From Anaerolineales bacterium (GTDB taxonomy: Bacteria > Chloroflexota > Anaerolineae > Anaerolineales > DRMV01): a DNA stretch of 7,282 nt. Position numbers and translations under genes: made by a program. Positions 1 to 4,870 of this stretch are shown here, piece by piece (within the stretch, counting starts at the first letter, position 1; every line of letters begins with the position of its first letter). Below the pieces are notes generated by a model, which was given only the letters and a program-made list of their open reading frames with translations, did no database searches and was not told the origin of the DNA. The stretch is taken from NCBI GenBank assembly GCA_027044735.1, contig JALUBW010000243.1:1-7282 (forward strand), in the 5' to 3' direction.

Positions 1-1
1 G

Positions 2-1129
2 CCCCAATTGGCCATCACCTACACCCTGATTCCGAACGAAACCCACGAAAAACGCTATTACCTGGTAAACGGCCAACCCGTGGCCCTGCGGGAAGACGGG
101 GCCCTGTACTACCTCTTCGGCGACCATTTGGGCAGCACCAGCCTGGTGGTCTCGGCCGCTACGGGCGAGGTGGTGGCTCAGCAGCGCTACCTGCCCTTTG
201 GCGGCGTGCGCTGGCGTGAGGGCACTCTCCCCACCGACCGCCAATACACCGGCCAGCGCTGGGACGAAGCCTTAGGCCTCTACGACTACCGCGCCCGCTA
301 TTACGACCCGGCCCTGGGCCGCTTCATCCAGCCCGACACCGTGGTGCCCAAACCCGGCGACCCGCAGAGCCTGAACCGTTATGCCTATGTGCTCAACAAC
401 CCGTTGCGGTACAATGACCCGAGCGGGCATTGTGAAGAAAATGGCGATGAGGCTTGTTGGGGAGTTTATGAGCAAATTATTGCGTTATGCCCCCAATGCG
501 CCTCCCTGTCACGTCCAGGCTTAGGGAAAGACATCCCTTTAGATCAAGATAACATTGTCTATCTTCAAACTGTGCTTCATGCCGTGAAACGTGGCTGGCG
601 TCCGCCGCCGCCAGAACCTGTTGTGATAGGAGTATCAATAAATGGCGGCAGATTGAAACACTTTTCCATAGGAATGGAGAAACTAATAAACCCAAAGACG
701 GGCAACACCACTGTTTTCTTAGTTTTAGGAGTAGGTGGAGGTTTAGGAGGCGGAGGCTCTCTGCAGATTTATTCTGGAACGGTGCAAAAACTCTCAGAAA
801 ATTTGTCGTACTCTGGAAATTTTGTCTCAGTTTATGCTGTAGATGCTCAGGGCATTGGTGTTTCCACAAATGATGCTATTGCTCTCCGAGACGTTCCAGA
901 ACATATTTTCCATCCTGTGCACCCTCATGTCCGGACCACAGGGTTAGCCTTTGGTGTCCATACCGAAGTTGGTGGTACCCTTACTGAGTATATTCCTTTG
1001 TGGAGTTACGATAAGCATGGTAAGGTCACGTGGCAGGTATATGACTACTTTTTTAGCCCTGCTTTTGAGGAATACAGAGGGAGAATAGGCAACAAGGTTT
1101 TCCACACATTTGAATTTCTTTTCAAATAG
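2..1129 (+). CDS. RHS repeat-associated core protein, C-terminal part with variable tip (5' end outside window)
   Basis: The frame is open from the window edge, so the TTG at 8 is probably internal and the real start lies upstream. Residues about 35-140 are a classic RHS core: 'FGDHLGSTSLVV', 'YLPFGGVRW', 'YTGQRWDEALGLYDYRARYY', 'DPALGRFIQPD', 'YAYVLNNPLRYNDPSGH'. In structurally known RHS/TcC proteins this region ends a hollow shell and holds conserved Arg and Asp residues (GRF, QPD and NDP here) used to cut off the variable C-terminus. After DPSGH comes a 232-residue tip of lower GC. It has a Cys-containing start (C-x2-C in 'CPQC'), a PPPP stretch, a Gly-rich segment 'GVGGGLGGGGSL' and a beta-rich end ('WQVYDYFF'). 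I do not recognise the tip as a known toxin; such tips are usually effectors, but activity is inferred only. A candidate partner gene starts 14 bases downstream with its AGGAG next to this stop codon. Confidence 0.9.
   Translation, partial: PQLAITYTLIPNETHEKRYYLVNGQPVALREDGALYYLFGDHLGSTSLVVSAATGEVVAQQRYLPFGGVRWREGTLPTDRQYTGQRWDEALGLYDYRARYYDPALGRFIQPDTVVPKPGDPQSLNRYAYVLNNPLRYNDPSGHCEENGDEACWGVYEQIIALCPQCASLSRPGLGKDIPLDQDNIVYLQTVLHAVKRGWRPPPPEPVVIGVSINGGRLKHFSIGMEKLINPKTGNTTVFLVLGVGGGLGGGGSLQIYSGTVQKLSENLSYSGNFVSVYAVDAQGIGVSTNDAIALRDVPEHIFHPVHPHVRTTGLAFGVHTEVGGTLTEYIPLWSYDKHGKVTWQVYDYFFSPAFEEYRGRIGNKVFHTFEFLFK
225..430 (+). repeat. RHS core repeat, copy 1
   Basis: This 206-bp segment encodes the end of the core, from LPTDRQYTG to NDPSGH. 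It recurs at 3970-4175 without indels (about 87% identical by hand count) and at 2413-2652 with a 39-bp net insertion. Similarity stops abruptly after the His codon on the right in all copies, and near 'CCCACCGACCG' on the left in copies 2 and 3. Confidence 0.9.
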
Positions 1130-1143
1130 AGGAGATATATTCT

Positions 1144-1854
1144 ATGCGAAAAGAGTCTCAGTTCCCGGCTCAATTGACACGTTTCCTTTATTACGCCCTT
1201 TTGGTTGCCGTTTGGGGTTATATGAGAAAAGGAGAGGCTATTGCCGACTTTATAGTAGGCGTTGCCTTGGTTTTGCCTTTGCTTCGCTACAAAGGCAAAA
1301 GGCTCGACGCAAAATGGCTATTGGTTTTACTTGTTACAGGCTTCGCTTTGTGGTTGATAGGAAGAACGATCCGTTGTCATGGGAAATGGAAAACCATCGT
1401 AGATACAACTGCAGGATATCAGATAAGTTATCCCGCATGTTGGTTTACAACATATCCAGATTACAGGCTGCCTACAGGACACTATCTTCTCTTTAGTGTG
1501 GAGGCTCCCTCCTTTCCAGATCCTTCAGAATTAAGAGTCTATCACTCACTGCGCGGAGATTCAACACCGCAATCTCCTCAGGGGCTCATAGACGAAATCT
1601 TCGATATTTACAATTATGCTTATGGCAGGGTGGAGATCATTTCAGGGCCTTCATTTTTGCCTCGGATATCACCAAATTTAAATCTTCCTGGAGTCAAAGT
1701 CACATATGAAATAAAAGGCATTTATTACAGAATTGTGGCGTTTCAGTACAAAAATAGCGTTTATGCTATTGAAACGGTGCTCCGCGCGCGGCATAAGGAG
1801 GAAGAGGAGCGTATGCTTGATCGTATCATCAAATCATTTAAGTTTCTGCCTTGA
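1144..1854 (+). CDS. Membrane-anchored protein of unknown function; candidate immunity protein of the RHS tip
   Basis: This 236-residue protein has three hydrophobic segments near the N-terminus (about 13-27, 33-47 and 57-73) and then a soluble domain of about 160 residues starting with 'GYQISYPACWF'. That Tyr-x-Ile-x-Tyr-Pro-x-x-Trp opening followed by alternating strands and a final helix ('MLDRIIKSFKF') recalls PsbP-like folds, a weak resemblance only. The ATG at 1144 is preceded by AGAGGAG at 1128-1134, which overlaps the stop of the RHS gene, so the two genes should be translated together. Position directly after an RHS variable tip is where immunity genes normally sit, and low GC matches the tip rather than the core. 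No known immunity family was recognised, so the role is inferred from context. Confidence 0.75.
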   Translation: MRKESQFPAQLTRFLYYALLVAVWGYMRKGEAIADFIVGVALVLPLLRYKGKRLDAKWLLVLLVTGFALWLIGRTIRCHGKWKTIVDTTAGYQISYPACWFTTYPDYRLPTGHYLLFSVEAPSFPDPSELRVYHSLRGDSTPQSPQGLIDEIFDIYNYAYGRVEIISGPSFLPRISPNLNLPGVKVTYEIKGIYYRIVAFQYKNSVYAIETVLRARHKEEEERMLDRIIKSFKFLP

Positions 1855-2052
1855 GCCCTTGTTGATGCTACTCCTGCTGCTCAGACACGTTTTGAAAATA
1901 ACAGCGGGGAAGCCGCAGAGCCCGCCGGCGGAGGCGTGATAGGATTGCCCTTAGGCGTCGCTGCTTACCTTGGCGTGAGTTATACGCTCGACGAGATCTG
2001 TTGGCCTTGGTTTAACGAAAAGCACTTAAGATTTTTAGGAGAATGGAAATGA
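1855..2052 (+). pseudogene. Start-less stub, likely the 3' remnant of a displaced RHS tip
   Basis: The stretch between the two membrane-protein genes is open for 65 codons in the frame that follows the TGA at 1852-1854. It has no ATG or GTG start with a ribosome site. It encodes a Gly/Ala-rich piece ('AGGGVIGLPLGVAAYLGVSY') ending 'HLRFLGEWK'. Its TGA (2050-2052) overlaps the ATG of the next gene (ATGA), and its last codons contain that gene's AGGAG. This is the usual geometry of an RHS tip and its immunity gene, so I read it as the tail of an older tip that lost its core-linked part when another tip-immunity pair was inserted. It could be non-coding by chance, but the tight coupling to 2049 argues against this. 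Confidence 0.55.
2037..2042 (+). promoter_or_regulatory. Ribosome binding site that decides the start of the 2049 gene
   Basis: AGGAGA lies 1 base before the ATG at 2043, which is too close, but 7 bases (from the end of AGGAG) before the ATG at 2049. The second ATG is therefore the likely start, and it also gives the ATGA overlap with the preceding stub. Confidence 0.7.
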
Positions 2053-2360
2053 GGAAAAAGAAAAAACAGCCCAAGTTTTCCCGAGCCCAAATGCGGAAAA
2101 ACATGCGTCAGGAGGTGCTCTATTCGATCCCGATGCTGTTGGGGTTGGCCATCATCGTGCTGTTCCCCTCACCTTGGGGAACTATTAGTGGGATCTTTGT
2201 TGGCGGCTTCACAGGCGTCATCATCATACGCCAGCGGAATGCTTCAAGCGCCTTCGTGACGATAAAGGGAACCCCCGCAGTGATTATCGGGGCCCTTGTT
2301 GTGGCTTTTTTGTGGGGCGGGGCATTGTTGGTTACCCTGGCTTACTTGTTCCACTGGTAG
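2049..2360 (+). CDS. Small multi-pass membrane protein; candidate orphan immunity protein
   Basis: This 103-residue protein has a strongly basic N-terminus ('MRKKKKQPKFSRAQMRK'), then hydrophobic segments at about 23-39, 45-60 and a long one at 76-100 that may be one or two helices. A topology with the basic tail inside the cell follows from the positive-inside rule. The start is set by AGGAG at 2037-2041 and overlaps the stop of the stub by ATGA, implying translational coupling. Small membrane proteins in this place often protect against pore-forming or membrane-acting tips. No family is recognised, and the tip it would neutralise survives only as a fragment. Confidence 0.7.
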   Translation: MRKKKKQPKFSRAQMRKNMRQEVLYSIPMLLGLAIIVLFPSPWGTISGIFVGGFTGVIIIRQRNASSAFVTIKGTPAVIIGALVVAFLWGGALLVTLAYLFHW

Positions 2361-2382
2361 GCCGGTATCGTATGGTTAGTAG

Positions 2383-3279
2383 CAGATCAGCGCGCCGCTG
2401 AACGCCCCCCCGCCCACCGACCGCCAATACACCGGCCAGCGCTGGGACGAAGCCTTAGGCCTCTACGACTACCGCGCCCGCACCTACGACCCGGCCCTGG
2501 GCCGCTTCATCCAGCCCGACACCATCGTCCCCGAGCCGGGCAACGCTTCGGCTCGCTCAGCGCAGGCCGCTTCGGCTCGCTCAGCGCAGGCGCTGAACCG
2601 CTACAGTTATGTGCTCAACAACCCGCTGCGGTACAATGACCCCAGTGGGCATTGCCTCAGCGCGTGTGGCTGGGACGGTGAATGCCCAGGCGAAGAGCCA
2701 CCGGTAACACCTGTGCCGCTGTTCAAATCGCTCAACGCGAATGCGACGCCCACACCGACTGGCACACCAACGCCGCCGCCCCCTCCTCGCACCACCTTGA
2801 CCCCAAAACCCGTGCCTGTGCCCACGCCAAAGATAACAGGGACTCCCACACCACCCCCTTCACAAAATATGCTCCTTGAAGAGTACGGACTTTTGAATTC
2901 CGTTGACTTCTCTATCCCACCGCACGTCCGTATTGAAATGGGCACATGGAAAGCAAAGGGGATTGGCATAGTAATGTCCCTTTTTGATTCTTCCCCTATG
3001 GCAGTTACAATTGGGCACGTGGTTTATTTCCCTGATCCCAAAGCCTACCAGCGCGGTGAACCTAATGCGCGAGCGGCTTTGTTGGCTCACGAATTGACTC
3101 ACGTAAAACAATGGGAAGAGAAAGGAACTGTGGGGTTTTTGAAAGAATACTTTCAAGAATACCTGCGGACCCGTCGTCAGGGGGTAGATACTCACGATCC
3201 TCAACAAGGCATCTCGTTAGAGCGAGAGGCCATATCCGTCGAGCGCGAGATATACAATGAACTTATAGGAGTGAAATAA
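2383..3279 (+). CDS. Orphan RHS cassette 2: truncated core fused to a HExxH metallopeptidase-like tip
   Basis: The frame opens after tandem TAG stops at 2377-2382 and has no good start; the first GTG is at 2611, inside the core, without a ribosome site. It is probably silent until recombined onto a full RHS gene. Layout: core from PTDRQYTG (about 2413) to NDPSGH (2652), interrupted by a 2 x 24-bp repeat; a short Cys-containing stretch; a Pro/Thr linker of about 55 residues ('TPTPTGTPTPPPPP'); then a domain of about 135 residues. That domain contains 'ALLAHELTHVKQWEEKG' with HELTH at 3088-3102, the zinc-metallopeptidase HExxH signature. Glu residues further on ('ISLEREAISVEREI') could provide a third ligand. 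The motif style resembles DUF4157-like or gluzincin domains. Substrate unknown; protease-type effector is inferred. The next gene abuts with zero spacing. Confidence 0.75.
   Translation, partial: QISAPLNAPPPTDRQYTGQRWDEALGLYDYRARTYDPALGRFIQPDTIVPEPGNASARSAQAASARSAQALNRYSYVLNNPLRYNDPSGHCLSACGWDGECPGEEPPVTPVPLFKSLNANATPTPTGTPTPPPPPRTTLTPKPVPVPTPKITGTPTPPPSQNMLLEEYGLLNSVDFSIPPHVRIEMGTWKAKGIGIVMSLFDSSPMAVTIGHVVYFPDPKAYQRGEPNARAALLAHELTHVKQWEEKGTVGFLKEYFQEYLRTRRQGVDTHDPQQGISLEREAISVEREIYNELIGVK
2413..2652 (+). repeat. RHS core repeat, copy 2 (with internal insertion)
   Basis: It matches 3970-4175 closely (about 9 substitutions outside the insertion, hand count) and 225-430 less closely. It carries a 39-bp net in-frame insertion relative to both. 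Similarity to copy 1 begins at 'CCCACCGACC' and upstream sequence is unrelated. Confidence 0.88.
2545..2592 (+). repeat. Tandem 24-bp repeat inserted in frame in the RHS core
   Basis: Two adjacent 24-base units (2545-2568 and 2569-2592) differ only at the last base. Each begins GCTTCGGCTCGCTCAGCGCA and encodes ASARSAQA. The other two core copies have only the DPQA/DPQS residues here. The unit resembles the short 'CTTCG-x-CTC-GCTCAG' interspersed repeats seen between genes in several bacterial phyla; that link is from memory and unverified. Confidence 0.85.
3267..3271 (+). promoter_or_regulatory. Ribosome binding site inside the end of cassette 2
   Basis: AGGAG lies within the last codons of the metallopeptidase-like tip, 8 bases before the ATG at 3280. 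It couples translation of the following gene to the tip. Confidence 0.7.
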
Positions 3280-3804
3280 ATGCGAAAGAGACTGTTTATG
3301 ATATTGTACTTTGCCGTGGGAGGCTTCTTGTGTCTCCTGGGCTTCTGGATCGGACAAGTAAGAGGTAGAGAAACCTCCTTTTGGACCTCTGAGGTAGATC
3401 AACTGCCTGGTTATGGGCAAGCCGACCCTTGTATTCAGGTCGCACTTTTCATTGAAAGTGAGGCTCGTTCAGACCATGTAATTGAACCCTTTTCCCCTTA
3501 TCATCTCCCTGTAGGGGCTCATGTCTTTCACGCCGAGCCTCCAGATGTTGCGCGATGCGCTCTGGATATAGGAGAGATTTTGGTCAGCTATATCCAAACG
3601 GAGAAGTTGTCCAAGCGAGAGCGTCAAGGGGCACTTCGAAGGCTGCTTGGTGTTACACAGATTTTGTGTAGTGAAGACTTTTTGCTACTCCCTCCCGACT
3701 TAGCACAACGTCGACAAATTTTGCTTCGCGGAATGGAAGATAGGTTGCCGCCAGAATATCGTAAAGTCAGGATAAACATTGAATATTACTGCAACCAAAA
3801 GTAG
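3280..3804 (+). CDS. Single-pass anchored protein; candidate immunity protein of the metallopeptidase-like tip
   Basis: The ATG follows the TAA of cassette 2 with no gap, and AGGAG at 3267-3271 gives 8-base spacing. The 174-residue product starts MRKR and has one hydrophobic segment at about 5-24 ('LFMILYFAVGGFLCLLGFWI'). The Cys inside it does not fit a lipobox well, so an uncleaved anchor is more likely than a lipoprotein. The remainder is mixed alpha/beta with acidic and Cys residues ('YGQADPCIQVALFIESEA', 'VARCALDIGEILVSYI', 'IEYYCNQK') and should lie outside the cytoplasmic membrane. Position behind an effector-like tip suggests it protects the host from that protease. The function is inferred from context; no family was recognised. 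Confidence 0.7.
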   Translation: MRKRLFMILYFAVGGFLCLLGFWIGQVRGRETSFWTSEVDQLPGYGQADPCIQVALFIESEARSDHVIEPFSPYHLPVGAHVFHAEPPDVARCALDIGEILVSYIQTEKLSKRERQGALRRLLGVTQILCSEDFLLLPPDLAQRRQILLRGMEDRLPPEYRKVRINIEYYCNQK

Positions 3805-3824
3805 AGGGTATAGTAGTACTTCCT

Positions 3825-3886
3825 AAAAGTTACCCCTAAGCTTGTAGCCAACACCGAGAGTGTGTTGGAAAAACGGGGGAACTTTT
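3825..3886. repeat. Nested imperfect inverted repeat between cassettes 2 and 3
   Basis: Outer arms AAAAGTTACCCC (3825-3836) and GGGGGAACTTTT (3875-3886) match at 11 of 12 positions as an inverted repeat. Inside them, CCAACAC (3848-3854) and GTGTTGG (3862-3868) form a perfect 7-bp stem. The stretch 3805-3944 contains nothing else I recognise. It may be a relic of a mobile element or a cassette boundary structure, or it may be chance. Confidence 0.4.
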
Positions 3887-3944
3887 TGCGGTGTCTGGGA
3901 GTCTGCCAGCGCGAGGGCGGCAAGTGCTGTTCTGCCCTAGATGA

Positions 3945-4499
3945 TGCAAAACCTTCGCCACGGCCATACCTCTCCCCACCGACCGCCAATACACCGGCCA
4001 GCGCTGGGACGAAGATTTAGGCCTCTACGACTACCGCGCCCGCACCTACGACCCGGCCCTGGGCCGCTTCATCCAGCCCGACACCATCGTGCCTGAGCCG
4101 GGGGACCCTCAAGCGCTGAACCGGTACAGTTATGTGCTCAACAACCCGCTGCGGTACAATGACCCTACGGGGCATGATTGGCATCGCAGGCTTCCGCATC
4201 CTGATGGGTGGCCGCCTCTCCCGCGCCCTGATGGCTGGCCGCCCAATTCCACCCCGGCTCCGTCGTCTACACCTGTAGATACGACACCCTCAAAACCCAC
4301 CCCGACACCATCACTTGCAGAGGCCGCAGAGACTTGGTTAGGGAAGATTGAGGAAAGTTTATCCGGTTTGCAATTGCGGCCGCGAAGCATAGGCGTTGGT
4401 GGGCACGTAAGTGGCGGCTTAGGGGTCTATGGAGACCTCGGAGCCTATATTGTTGCTGCAGACACTACTGTTTCCCTTGACCCAGTTAGCAGAAAGTAA
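3945..4499 (+). CDS. Orphan RHS cassette 3: truncated core with short Pro/Gly-rich tip, probably decayed
   Basis: The frame opens after the TGA at 3942-3944 and has no ATG; the first GTG (4089) lies inside the core and lacks a ribosome site. The core runs from LPTDRQYTG (about 3970) to NDPTGH (4175) and keeps the GRF, QPD and NDP residues. The tip is only about 107 residues: a 9-residue tandem repeat around PDGWPP, a Pro/Thr linker ('STPAPSSTPVDTTPSKPTPT'), a short helix, and a Gly-rich stretch ('SIGVGGHVSGGLGVYGDLGA') that stops at 'LDPVSRK'. The Gly-rich part resembles that of the tip at 2-1129, where it continues for about 100 more residues, so this copy looks cut short. No partner gene follows; the next feature is the tRNA promoter. 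It is most likely a dead or silent cassette. Confidence 0.7.
   Translation, partial: CKTFATAIPLPTDRQYTGQRWDEDLGLYDYRARTYDPALGRFIQPDTIVPEPGDPQALNRYSYVLNNPLRYNDPTGHDWHRRLPHPDGWPPLPRPDGWPPNSTPAPSSTPVDTTPSKPTPTPSLAEAAETWLGKIEESLSGLQLRPRSIGVGGHVSGGLGVYGDLGAYIVAADTTVSLDPVSRK
3970..4175 (+). repeat. RHS core repeat, copy 3
   Basis: This is a 206-bp copy collinear with 225-430 and closest to copy 2. Identity with copy 1 begins at CTCTCCCCACCGACCG; the base before it already differs and upstream sequence is unrelated. Confidence 0.88.
4197..4250 (+). repeat. Two-copy 27-bp tandem repeat encoding a PDGWPP motif
   Basis: The 17-base parts 4200-4216 and 4227-4243 differ at one position. They encode HPDGWPPLP and RPDGWPPNS at the start of the cassette 3 tip. 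Confidence 0.7.
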
Positions 4500-4580
4500 A
4501 GTTGGGCTGACGAGATGAGATTGTTAGCCAATAGACAACGGCCGGGACACGATTGATTTTGTGTCGGGCAATCAGGATTT

Positions 4581-4620
4581 TTCTGCCCCGCGGCGCACCT
4601 TATGGTATAATGTGCGCCGC
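4581..4620 (+). promoter_or_regulatory. Extended -10 promoter of tRNA-Thr lying within a perfect dyad
   Basis: TGG-TATAAT at 4603-4611 is an extended -10 element 11 bases before the tRNA; the -35 (TTCTGC at about 4581, 19-base spacing) is poor. A perfect 9-bp inverted repeat, GCGGCGCAC (4590-4598) and GTGCGCCGC (4612-4620), brackets the -10, which sits in the 13-base gap. Transcription should start near 4618. Nothing else is recognised in 4500-4580 apart from a weak 7-bp hairpin at 4546-4565. Confidence 0.7.
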
Positions 4621-4622
4621 AA

Positions 4623-4695
4623 GCCACCGTAGCTCAGTCGGAAGAGCATCCGCCTCGTAAGCGGACGGTCACGGGTTCAAGTCCCGTCGGTGGCT
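4623..4695 (+). tRNA. tRNA-Thr (anticodon CGU)
   Basis: A full cloverleaf can be drawn. The acceptor stem is GCCACCG/CGGTGGC, the D stem GCTC/GAGC with loop AGTCGGAA, and the anticodon stem TCCGC/GCGGA with 7-base loop CTCGTAA (anticodon CGT at 4656-4658). The variable region is CGGTC, and the T stem ACGGG/CCCGT carries loop TTCAAGT. The discriminator is T at 4695 and no CCA is encoded. It reads the Thr codon ACG. The gene has its own promoter and terminator. Confidence 0.95.
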
Positions 4696-4699
4696 CAGC

Positions 4700-4726
4700 A
4701 GCCCCCACGGCGGGGCTTTTTTGTTT
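4700..4726 (+). terminator. Rho-independent terminator of tRNA-Thr
   Basis: The stem AGCCCC/GGGGCT (4700-4705 and 4712-4717) with a 6-base loop runs into TTTTTT and then GTTT. It starts 5 bases after the tRNA. Confidence 0.85.
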
Positions 4727-4729
4727 GTA

Positions 4730-4756
4730 TTGCCCTGGGGCTGCCCATGCTATAAT
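4730..4756 (+). promoter_or_regulatory. Extended -10 promoter for the aldolase gene
   Basis: TGC-TATAAT at 4748-4756 is an extended -10 element. A -35-like TTGCCC at 4730-4735 has short 15-base spacing, so the extended element probably carries the activity. It leaves a leader of about 105 bases that can fold through CCGCTG (4781-4786) and CAGCGG (4811-4816) around a CACG/CGTG inner stem. Confidence 0.65.
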
Positions 4757-4858
4757 TCGTTTTACTCAAGGTTGGTCAAGCCGCTGCAAAACACGCGCCG
4801 CGTGCGCAGCCAGCGGGCCGCTTTCCTTCCCAGAGAACGAAACAAAAACGCGCCTTTC

Positions 4859-4864
4859 AGGAGA
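4859..4864 (+). promoter_or_regulatory. Ribosome binding site that sets the aldolase start
   Basis: AGGAGA stands 7 bases (from the end of AGGAG) before the ATG at 4871. A longer open frame back to a TTG at 4721 would run across the tRNA terminator and the promoter, so 4871 is the start. Confidence 0.85.
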
Positions 4865-4870
4865 AACGCT

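Noticed and set aside
1110..1496. 128-codon plus-strand frame starting within the RHS gene
   Set aside because: It is out of frame with the well-supported membrane protein at 1144 and lacks its own ribosome site or recognisable features.
3825..3886. Integron attC site
   Set aside because: The arms do not match the RYYYAAC/GTTRRRY core pair, and no integrase or cassette orientation supports it.
225..4250. CRISPR array
   Set aside because: The repeats are coding core segments over 200 bp long and two-copy short tandem repeats, not regularly spaced short repeats with spacers.
4546..4565. Terminator hairpin for cassette 3 (GACACGA/TTGTGTC)
   Set aside because: The stem has only 7 pairs with one G-T, and the T run is not adjacent.
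4500..4695. tRNA-Thr as the attachment site of an island containing the RHS array
   Set aside because: The array lies on the 5' side of the tRNA, no integrase is present, and no repeat of the tRNA 3' end was seen in the window.
4721..4870. N-terminal extension of the aldolase from TTG 4721
   Set aside because: It would cover the terminator T-run and the TATAAT promoter, and a good AGGAG stands before ATG 4871.
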